Shown here one piece after another: positions 57,653 through 64,000 of a stretch of DNA of 64,000 nt; the first letter of the stretch is position 1; every line of letters starts with the position of its first letter. This DNA is from Gammaproteobacteria bacterium UBA5109 (lineage in GTDB: Bacteria > Pseudomonadota > Gammaproteobacteria > Pseudomonadales > Pseudohongiellaceae): the NCBI GenBank assembly GCA_002414385.1, contig DHZH01000006.1, positions 248,001 through 312,000 on the forward strand. The letters run 5' to 3'. The translations under genes were made by a program, and so were the position numbers. Under the pieces are notes generated by a model that saw only the letters and a program-made list of their open reading frames with translations, did not search any database and was not told the DNA's origin.

Positions 57653-59125
57653 TTATTGCTGATACACCCAGTTAAGCAGGGCGTCCATCAGTTCAACGCC
57701 GGGCCCGCGGTCAGCCAGCTCATGATTGATGATTCCTGTGACGGCATAGGTTTTGTTGCTGCGGGAATAGACATATCCGGCAATTGCAGAGACTTCATTC
57801 AGTGTGCCGGTTTTTATCCGCATTCGTCCCGCCAGCTCACGTCCGCGCAGTCGCTCCCGCATGGTGCCGTCCATGCCGTTAATAGGCAGGGATGCTACAA
57901 ATTCAGGCATGTAAGGACTCGCCCAGGCTTCACGCAGGACTGTATTGAGCAGGTCGGTCGTGATGCGGGTATCCCTGGATAAGCCGGCACCATTACTCAT
58001 GTGCAGCTGGGTAGAGTCCAGGTTGTTATCTTCCAGATAGAAATTTACCGCATTGATTCCTTTTGCGACGGTTGCCGGTGGCCCCAGCGTTTCAGCGCCG
58101 AGGGTCAGCAACAAGTGACGGGTCATGAGGTTATTGCTGAACTTGTTGATGGATTTGATGACATCGGACATCGGCGATGAGTTCCAGACCAGCACCGGAT
58201 CCAGGGCTTCCGGCATGGTGTCGATGATCATGCCGCCATTCAGCGTACCGCCAAGTTCCTGCCAGAGTTGCATAAACAGTCCGAAGGTATAGCCAGCCGG
58301 GTCCAGCACTTCGCGGGTCATCCGGTATTGACTGCAACGGGCAGGAAACTGGCCTTCAAAAATTATTTCAGAAATATCCTCGCTGCTGATATTGAAACTG
58401 ACACCGCGCTGATAGCCATTGCAGGCGCGATCAACCTGGCGCAGGCGGTTGGTAATTCTGAGATTGGGCAGTGGCGGATCTGCATTGATGATGACATTTC
58501 TGCCATCCGGATGGGGATAGAAATAGAATGTTACCGCCTGGAAATTCGAGATTACCGCGTTAGGTTCTGTGTTATAGGTGCGACCATTCTGGTTGTCGAT
58601 ACTTTCATCTTCCTCGACAGTGGGATCAAAATAACTGCCATCCAGTATCAGGTTCCCGGTGATATGTTCAATGCCTGTGAGTCGCAAAGCCTTGAGCATG
58701 TTTCGGAGCTGTTCCTCTACCAGGAAGGGGTCACCACCGCCCTTCATTAGCAGATCACCCTGCAGCACTCCGTTGCTGACAGGCCCCAGTGCATATAATT
58801 CGGTGCGCCAGGTGAAGGCCGGGCCGAGTTCTTCCAGCGCTGCCAGTGTCGTCAGGGTTTTGATGGTAGAAGCAGGATTGAAAGGGATGCCGGTATTACG
58901 CGCGAGTATGGGACTGTCTGCACCCACCTCCTGTACCAGAAAGCTGAAACTGGAGTCCGGCAGGCCATGACCGTCTATCACGACCTGAACCGCTTCCGGA
59001 ATCTCTCCAATATCCGGATCTGCGATAGCGTTCTGCAGTTGTGCCAGCGCCGGCTGCATGAACAGGAACACCAGCACTGCAATGCAGGACGATGAAATTT
59101 TCAAGGTGTTTGGCAAATAAGTCAT
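57653..59125 (-). CDS. dacB: PBP4-type D-alanyl-D-alanine carboxypeptidase/endopeptidase
   Basis: Encodes 490 residues of the S13 family: a signal peptide (~1-28), SxxK motif PASTIKTL (Ser86, Lys89), a long insertion between the first two motifs as in PBP4, SxN as HMSNGAGLSRDT and KTG as RIKTGTLNEVSAIAGY. It trims or cleaves peptidoglycan peptides in the periplasm. All catalytic motifs are intact. It converges with dnaJ, with stops one base apart. Confidence 0.92.
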   Translation of the reverse strand: MTYLPNTLKISSSCIAVLVFLFMQPALAQLQNAIADPDIGEIPEAVQVVIDGHGLPDSSFSFLVQEVGADSPILARNTGIPFNPASTIKTLTTLAALEELGPAFTWRTELYALGPVSNGVLQGDLLMKGGGDPFLVEEQLRNMLKALRLTGIEHITGNLILDGSYFDPTVEEDESIDNQNGRTYNTEPNAVISNFQAVTFYFYPHPDGRNVIINADPPLPNLRITNRLRQVDRACNGYQRGVSFNISSEDISEIIFEGQFPARCSQYRMTREVLDPAGYTFGLFMQLWQELGGTLNGGMIIDTMPEALDPVLVWNSSPMSDVIKSINKFSNNLMTRHLLLTLGAETLGPPATVAKGINAVNFYLEDNNLDSTQLHMSNGAGLSRDTRITTDLLNTVLREAWASPYMPEFVASLPINGMDGTMRERLRGRELAGRMRIKTGTLNEVSAIAGYVYSRSNKTYAVTGIINHELADRGPGVELMDALLNWVYQQ

Positions 59126-59327
59126 CTTGGGCCTGTTAATTGATTTCAGCTTCCGGGCTATATCATCGACCTTAATTCATACCAGCGTAGTTTATCAGTA
59201 AGTACACAGACTGACAGACTGCTTTGGGCAGAGAGCATTAAATAATCTTTCAGGCAGGAAAGGAATACTGCAATTGGGCATTTCAGGGCGGTAAGCAGAT
59301 AAAACCTGTCAGCAGGCCTGTCTTGAG

Positions 59328-59353
59328 GACATGTAATAGAGACATGTAATAGA
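59328..59353. repeat. 13-base tandem duplication upstream of dapB
   Basis: GACATGTAATAGA occurs twice in tandem (59328-59340 and 59341-59353), 33 bases before the dapB start. It could affect the leader or simply be a slippage duplication. Confidence 0.6.
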
Positions 59354-59386
59354 ATAATCGGCAAATGTAGCAAGCAGGTAAGAATT

Positions 59387-60187
59387 ATGCTGAATGTAGC
59401 AATCGGCGGCGCCGGTGGCAGGATGGGCAAAGCCCTGATCCAGGCGGCGATTGAGAACAGGCAGATCAATATCGGTGCAGCGTCGGTGCTGGAAGACAGT
59501 CATGACCTGGGCAAGGATGTCGGCCTGATAGGCGGCATGGATCCCCTGCATGTCGTCACAGTGGATGACCTGGAGCAGGTGGTGGATGACTTTCAGGTGC
59601 TGATAGATTTTACCGGCACGGAAGCGACACTCATGCATCTCGACCTTTGCAGGAAATACGGCAAACCTATCGTCATTGGTACGACCGGTTTCAGCGAAAC
59701 AGAAAAACAGCATATCCAGGAAGTCGCGGAATCGATTCCCCTGGTCTTTGCGCCCAACATGAGCGTCGGCGTTAATGTACTTTTCAAGCTGGTTGAACAG
59801 GCAACGCGGGTACTCGGCGAATCAAGCGATATTGAAATTATCGAAGCACATCACCGGCATAAAATAGATGCGCCTTCAGGTACGGCATTGCGTATGGGTG
59901 AAATTGCTGCCGGAGTACTGGGGCGAAAGCTGGATGATGTGGCAGTTTATGGACGTGAAGGAATGACTGGCGAGCGCGACGACAAGACTATCGGTTTTGA
60001 GACTATCCGTGCCGGTGATATTGTCGGGGACCATACCATTATGTTTGCCGGTGCCGGGGAGCGAATTGAAATCACGCACAAATCCAGCTCCAGAACGACC
60101 TATGCCAACGGTGCACTGCGAGCGGCACTCTGGCTAGAGGGAAAAGAAAAAGGCCTGTACAGCATGCACGATGTTCTGGGTTTATAG
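59387..60187 (+). CDS. dapB: 4-hydroxy-tetrahydrodipicolinate reductase DapB
   Basis: Encodes 266 residues. The Rossmann motif GGAGGRMG (7-14) binds NAD(P)H; the catalytic/substrate region EAHHRHKIDAPSGTA includes the conserved HHRxKxDAPSGT signature. It performs the second dedicated step of lysine and diaminopimelate synthesis. FTGTEATLMHLDLC and IGTTGFSETEKQ are typical. It is downstream of the heat-shock cluster, which is a common gammaproteobacterial order (carAB usually follows, but not here). Confidence 0.96.
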   Translation: MLNVAIGGAGGRMGKALIQAAIENRQINIGAASVLEDSHDLGKDVGLIGGMDPLHVVTVDDLEQVVDDFQVLIDFTGTEATLMHLDLCRKYGKPIVIGTTGFSETEKQHIQEVAESIPLVFAPNMSVGVNVLFKLVEQATRVLGESSDIEIIEAHHRHKIDAPSGTALRMGEIAAGVLGRKLDDVAVYGREGMTGERDDKTIGFETIRAGDIVGDHTIMFAGAGERIEITHKSSSRTTYANGALRAALWLEGKEKGLYSMHDVLGL

Positions 60188-60214
60188 ACAGCATCGGAAA
60201 CGAAGGCACAAAAA

Positions 60215-60246
60215 AAATCCGCCGACATTTGCATGCCGGCGGATTT
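60215..60246. terminator. Hairpin downstream of dapB
   Basis: AAATCCGCCG and CGGCGGATTT form a perfect 10-base stem (60215-60246) 28 bases after dapB. The longer T run is on the minus-strand side; on the plus strand only TTT follows, so it may act as a terminator in either direction with unequal strength. Confidence 0.7.
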
Positions 60247-60334
60247 AAGAGGTCTTGCTTCTACGTAAGAATAATACAAAGCAAGAAGGACAAAATTCCG
60301 TTCCAGGAACACAATGTGTCTATTAGAACGGTTG

Positions 60335-60356
60335 GTATACCGAATTACCGGTATAC
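60335..60356. promoter_or_regulatory. Palindrome upstream of the UDG/symporter operon
   Basis: GTATACCG-AATTAC-CGGTATAC is a perfect 8-base inverted repeat 122 bases before the next ATG. It looks like an operator for a dimeric regulator; none is encoded nearby. Confidence 0.5.
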
Positions 60357-60477
60357 GATGAAATCAGCGCTTGTCCTAGAGTCAACTCCAATTAAGCCAG
60401 TGAACCTTGCATAAAAAATGCAAAAAAAGTGAAGCAGGCTTCATAAACAGGAAAATTCGCTACAGAAATAAAATTGC

Positions 60478-61083
60478 ATGTCGGAATTGCTGGTCAAACA
60501 TATTGAGTCACTGGTCAATTGTGAGCGTTGTCCGCAAATGTACAAGCCTGTGGTTACCTGTGGCCCGGTAGTCAGCAAGGTAATGCTGGTGGGGCAGGCG
60601 CCCGGTGTAAAAGAGCCGGAGTTGCAAAGACCCTTTGCCTGGACTGCCGGTAGAACCCTGTTTGGCTGGTTTGAGGAAACTACCGGCCTGGATGAAGCAG
60701 CCTTTCGCCAGTCTGTGTATATGACTGCGGTCTGTCGCTGTTATCCCGGCAAAAACCCCAAAGGCGGAGACCGGGTCCCGGACCAGACTGAAATAGCTAA
60801 CTGCAGTTACTGGCTGGAAGGTGATTTCAGGATACTGCAGCCGGAGCTGGTGATCGCTGTCGGCAAGCTGGCAATACAGCAGTTTGTCAGCTTTGATAGA
60901 CTGGTCGAAGTGGTCGGGCAGGTATTTACAGGAGAACGGGACGGTCAGCACTTTGATGTGATTCCCTTGCCACACCCTTCCGGGCTTTCCACCTGGCCGC
61001 GCATGGAGCCAGGCAAAAGCCTGCTAAAGGAAGCATTAAAACTGATTGGTGAACACCCGGCGATGAAGGCGCTTAAGACATGA
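60478..61083 (+). CDS. Uracil-DNA glycosylase family (Fe-S) protein
   Basis: Encodes 201 residues with family 4/5-like features: N-terminal CERC (Cys15, Cys18), GQAPG (39-43) for water/uracil contact, TAVCRCYPGKN (Cys86, Cys88) and Cys109 as further iron-sulfur candidates, and PHPSG near the C-terminus. Such enzymes excise uracil or deaminated bases from DNA. The motif GQAPG with Ala, rather than GEAPG, leaves the exact subfamily open. It overlaps the following symporter gene by four bases (ATGA). No clear Shine-Dalgarno is seen. Confidence 0.85.
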   Translation: MSELLVKHIESLVNCERCPQMYKPVVTCGPVVSKVMLVGQAPGVKEPELQRPFAWTAGRTLFGWFEETTGLDEAAFRQSVYMTAVCRCYPGKNPKGGDRVPDQTEIANCSYWLEGDFRILQPELVIAVGKLAIQQFVSFDRLVEVVGQVFTGERDGQHFDVIPLPHPSGLSTWPRMEPGKSLLKEALKLIGEHPAMKALKT

Positions 61084-62444
61084 TTTTCTTACTACTGAAC
61101 CTGCTGGTATTTGCCGGACTGATTGCCATGCTGGTTTACCTGCAGCGCAGGGGCTTCAGCCTTTCGGCACGGGTTTTTACCGCCCTGTTCAGCGGATTTG
61201 CACTGGGTGTAATTCTGCAAGTGCTGTATCAGTCCAGCCCTGATATTGTCCCGGCCACCCTGGCCTGGACCAATGTGCTTGGCAGTGCCTATGTCAGTCT
61301 GCTGCGCATGATCGTCATGCCCCTGATTCTGGTGTCGATACTGGCGGCGGTTATCAAACTGAATGACCTGGCCGGATTGGGCAAAATCTCCGTCTCCGTC
61401 ATCGGGATTTTGTTGTTTACCACCATGATTGCCGCTCTGGTGGGCATTGTTGTCAGTCTGTTATTTGGTCTGAGTGCCGAAGGACTGACACAGGGTGCCC
61501 GTGAACTGGCCAGGGAGCAGGTCTTGCTGGAGCGTCAGTCGGCGCTAGGCCAGCTGAGTTTTCCCGATCTCCTCAGCTCCTTTCTGCCGCAGAATATTTT
61601 CTTTGACCTGGCTGGCATGCGGGATACTTCAATCATTGCGGTATTGATCTTTGCCGTGTTGCTGGGAATTGCCGGATTGCAGCTGACCCGTGATGATGAA
61701 AGCAAAGGGCAGGCCTTCAGACATTTTATTGAAGTGACCCAGGGCATCGTGCTCAAGCTGGTACGCCTGGTTATAGCTTTTACTCCCTATGGCGTGCTGG
61801 CCCTGATGTTTAATGTCGCTGCCGCTTCCGATGCCGGGGATATTCTGGACTTGCTGAGTTTTGTGCTGGCATCCTATCTGGCCATCCTGATCATGTTCGC
61901 GATTCATGCCATCTTGCTGATGCTCTTCAGGGTGAGGCCACTGGACTATTTCAAGCAGGTGCTGCCGGTGCTGGCTTTTGCCTTTACATCCCGAAGTTCA
62001 GCCGCGACTATTCCGCTGAATGTGGAAACCCAGGTGAATCGCCTGCACAATTCCCCGGCGGTGGCGAATTTCTCCGCCAGTTTCGGGGCGACCATTGGCC
62101 AGAATGGCTGTGCCGGTATTTATCCGGCCATGCTGGCAGTGATGATTGCCCCCGGCATGGGCATCGATCCGAGTAGTATTAGCTTTATAATCACCCTGCT
62201 GGCAGTGGTTACGATATCTTCACTGGGCGTGGCCGGGGTCGGCGGAGGTGCAACCTTTGCTGCCCTGATGGTATTGCCGGCGCTGGGCTTTCCCGTGGTA
62301 CTGGTGGCGCTTTTGATATCGATTGAACCATTGATTGATATGGCGCGTACGGCGCTGAATGTGAACGGCTCGATGACAGCAGGCACGATTACTTCCAGGC
62401 TCCTGCATCCGGCCGATGAGCAAAAGCAGAGTCAAACTCTTTAG
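61080..62444 (+). CDS. DAACS-family symporter, TcyP-like
   Basis: Encodes 454 residues with about eight to ten hydrophobic segments and the family's re-entrant loop motifs: AFTSRSSAATIPLN (serine-rich loop), FSASFGATIGQNGCAGIYPA and MARTALNVNGSMTAGTI. Overall it is closest to TcyP/YdjN-type L-cystine transporters, in the dicarboxylate/amino acid:cation symporter family, though dicarboxylate transport is not excluded. It is coupled to the UDG-like gene. A sulfurtransferase gene 17 bases downstream gives the pair a sulfur flavour. Confidence 0.85.
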   Translation: MIFLLLNLLVFAGLIAMLVYLQRRGFSLSARVFTALFSGFALGVILQVLYQSSPDIVPATLAWTNVLGSAYVSLLRMIVMPLILVSILAAVIKLNDLAGLGKISVSVIGILLFTTMIAALVGIVVSLLFGLSAEGLTQGARELAREQVLLERQSALGQLSFPDLLSSFLPQNIFFDLAGMRDTSIIAVLIFAVLLGIAGLQLTRDDESKGQAFRHFIEVTQGIVLKLVRLVIAFTPYGVLALMFNVAAASDAGDILDLLSFVLASYLAILIMFAIHAILLMLFRVRPLDYFKQVLPVLAFAFTSRSSAATIPLNVETQVNRLHNSPAVANFSASFGATIGQNGCAGIYPAMLAVMIAPGMGIDPSSISFIITLLAVVTISSLGVAGVGGGATFAALMVLPALGFPVVLVALLISIEPLIDMARTALNVNGSMTAGTITSRLLHPADEQKQSQTL

Positions 62445-62461
62445 AGGATGGTGACCGTAAC

Positions 62462-63301
62462 ATGAATGAGCTTATTTCAGTCAACTCCCTGGCCAGCAAG
62501 CTTGAGCAGACGAACTGCCGGGTTTTCGATTGCCGCTTTAACCTGATGGACCCCGAGGCAGGACGCAAGGCCTATCAGGAAGCACATATTCCCGGGGCTT
62601 ATTATGCCGACCTGAATCAGCATCTGAGTGCTCCGCATGTTCCCGGCAAAACCGGCAGACACCCCCTGCCTGATAAACAAGGCTGGATAGAACAGGTGCA
62701 GAACTGGGGTATTACGCCGGAGATAAACGTCGTTGCCTATGATGATGCCGGTGGAGCATTTGCCGCACGCTTATGGTGGTTGTTGCGCTGGATCGGTCAC
62801 GAAAAGGTTTCGGTGCTGGATGGCGGCTGGCAGGCCTGGCTGGCCAATCCTGATGCCCCAAGCAGTAGCGATGAGCCGGATTGCGTGCCCTCGGATTATA
62901 ACTACGCTGCACAAAAATCCCTGACCCGCGAAATCGATGTGGATGCGATCGATGTCAGGCAGCAGGAACTGCTTGATGCCCGGGAGTTGCCGCGTTATCT
63001 GGGTGAACAGGAACCGATTGACCCGGTCGCCGGACATATTCCCGGCGCAATATGCATGCCCATGAGTGCCAATCTTGATGACAATGGCAAGTTTAAAAAT
63101 CCCGGTGAACTTAAGGCCAAATTCTCGGCGCTGAAAAATGAAAAAAAGGATGTGGTGTGTTACTGCGGCTCAGGGGTGAGTGCTACCCATAATATTCTGG
63201 CCATGAAAATAGCCGGTTATGCTGAACCGATACTTTACGCAGGATCGTGGAGCGAATGGATTACCGATCCTTCCAGGCCGGTTGCAACGGGGGTGGAATA
63301 A
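62462..63301 (+). CDS. sseA: 3-mercaptopyruvate/thiosulfate sulfurtransferase
   Basis: Encodes 279 residues: two rhodanese domains, ~1-145 (inactive) and ~160-277 (active). The active-site loop is CYCGSGVSATH with catalytic Cys235; CGSGV is the mercaptopyruvate-type loop, against CRxGx[RT] of thiosulfate enzymes. HIPGAYYADLN and DPVAGHIPGAICMP are standard. GAGGATGG upstream and short spacing suggest cotranscription with the TcyP-like symporter, which would link cystine uptake to cysteine-derived sulfur transfer. Confidence 0.9.
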   Translation: MNELISVNSLASKLEQTNCRVFDCRFNLMDPEAGRKAYQEAHIPGAYYADLNQHLSAPHVPGKTGRHPLPDKQGWIEQVQNWGITPEINVVAYDDAGGAFAARLWWLLRWIGHEKVSVLDGGWQAWLANPDAPSSSDEPDCVPSDYNYAAQKSLTREIDVDAIDVRQQELLDARELPRYLGEQEPIDPVAGHIPGAICMPMSANLDDNGKFKNPGELKAKFSALKNEKKDVVCYCGSGVSATHNILAMKIAGYAEPILYAGSWSEWITDPSRPVATGVE

Positions 63302-63302
63302 A

Positions 63303-64000
63303 GTGACAAGAACTGGGCTGGTGTTGCTCATGGCTATGTTGGCGGGCCTGGCTCAGGCACAGCCTCAGTCTGACACTGATTATCACCAGCTGGTGCTGGA
63401 CTACGTGAATAAAATTGAAAATATTTATAACGGAAACTGGGCGTACAGCTACACTGTTGATGACAAACTGGAAGGGGAAACCCGAACCATCCGTCGGGAT
63501 AACAGCCTGCCATTTCTGGAGCGGGAACAACTGGTCTCGGTCAACGGCATGCCGCCATCGGAAGAACGCCTGCAGGAACACCGTGAACGACGGGAACGCA
63601 GATTACGCCGTCGACAAAACGACAACGATGATGATGACGATGATGACGAGGAAGAAGATGAAAAGCAGCGCTTTCTCGACATGCTTGTTCCCGAGAGCAT
63701 CCATTTTCAGAAACGCGAAGATGAACTGCTGTATCTGGGTTTTCGTGCCATGGAGGAGCGCCGCAGAAAGGTATTTGAAAATATCGAGGGGACGCTGATC
63801 ATCGATACCGAACGGGAATTCATTAAAGAGCTGCAGGTAAATGTCATTGAGCCTTTCTCGCCCTTCTTTTTTGGCAGCATTGAAGACGGCCATTTCTCCC
63901 TGCGATTTGAACTGAATGATGGTGTACCCATGCAGTCGGGGATTACCTGGCAGCTGGATGGCAGTGCATTCATTTTCAGGGACCTGGATGCCGACCAGCA
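63303..64000 (+). CDS. Secreted protein with acidic tract, cut by window end
   Basis: An open frame from GTG 63303 runs to the end of the window (at least 232 residues, no stop). A signal peptide (VTRTGLVLLMAMLAGLAQAQ) is followed by a region containing ERRERRLRRRQ, then an acidic run (NDNDDDDDDDEEEDEK, ~101-116), and a beta-rich part with SIHFQKREDELLYLG. No family is recognised. It begins two bases after the sulfurtransferase stop, so it is probably in the same transcript. An in-frame ATG at 63330 is the alternative start. Confidence 0.72.
   Translation, partial: MTRTGLVLLMAMLAGLAQAQPQSDTDYHQLVLDYVNKIENIYNGNWAYSYTVDDKLEGETRTIRRDNSLPFLEREQLVSVNGMPPSEERLQEHRERRERRLRRRQNDNDDDDDDDEEEDEKQRFLDMLVPESIHFQKREDELLYLGFRAMEERRRKVFENIEGTLIIDTEREFIKELQVNVIEPFSPFFFGSIEDGHFSLRFELNDGVPMQSGITWQLDGSAFIFRDLDADQ

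Noticed and set aside
60215..60246. Strong dapB terminator
   Set aside because: The hairpin is perfect, but on the plus strand only three T follow; it is listed as a hairpin with uncertain direction instead.

Overview
The window is a stretch of gammaproteobacterial chromosome interrupted by a large accessory region. The core genes are those of a gammaproteobacterium: ratA-rnfH, bamE, fur, recN, grpE-dnaK-dnaJ, dapB, smpB, fdxA and a one-piece tmRNA with tag ANDENYALAA. The species cannot be fixed from the sequence alone. No insertion sequence, CRISPR array, rRNA or tRNA was seen.

Left arm, 1-13.6 kb: small membrane proteins and a methionine-rich secreted protein around ferredoxin fdxA; an AtuA-DUF4387 fusion; a secreted two-domain VOC protein; a cobalt-type nitrile hydratase operon (beta, alpha, activator) divergent from a RutB-like amidohydrolase; a secreted DsrE-like protein; a secreted gluzincin-like protein; and an overlapping pair of a GpsA-like dehydrogenase and an FGGY kinase.

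First accessory block, 13.6-27.4 kb: a DUF4143 ATPase whose ATG directly follows five phased repeats; a coupled operon of MazG-like pyrophosphohydrolase, nuclease-helicase-S24 peptidase fusion and methyltransferase-HNH fusion; a lone HNH nuclease; a HigBA-type pair; the TIGR03546/TIGR03545 pair; a nucleotidyltransferase/HEPN pair with a double operator; and a broken zeta-toxin module. Two related 66-bp repeats flank the 13.7-22.5 kb part.

SsrA island, 27.400-45.185 kb: perfect 27-bp direct repeats of the tmRNA 3' end bound a 17.8-kb integrated element, with a P4-type integrase next to the intact tmRNA. It carries two DUF262/DUF1524 (GmrSD-like) proteins, a second recombinase with AlpA and a zinc-ribbon HTH protein, an unknown protein, and a type I restriction-modification operon hsdM-hsdS-hsdR. 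Directly behind hsdR lies a 904-residue actin/Hsp70-fold protein whose phosphate-1 motif sits at residue ~589 instead of the N-terminus, so it looks circularly permuted. This RM plus permuted-ATPase operon is the best candidate for an undescribed system; the MazG/helicase-S24/methyltransferase-HNH operon is second.

Right arm, 45.2-64 kb: tmRNA, a frameshifted HAD phosphatase, DUF2975 protein, SulP transporter, smpB, ratA-rnfH, bamE, fur, hicAB, recN, the heat-shock cluster with a textbook sigma-32 promoter, a PBP4-type carboxypeptidase, dapB, a UDG-family protein coupled to a TcyP-like symporter, a 3-mercaptopyruvate sulfurtransferase, and a secreted protein cut by the window edge. Three genes (zeta toxin, HAD, DUF2283) each lack one base in a homopolymer. 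That may reflect sequencing error rather than true decay.
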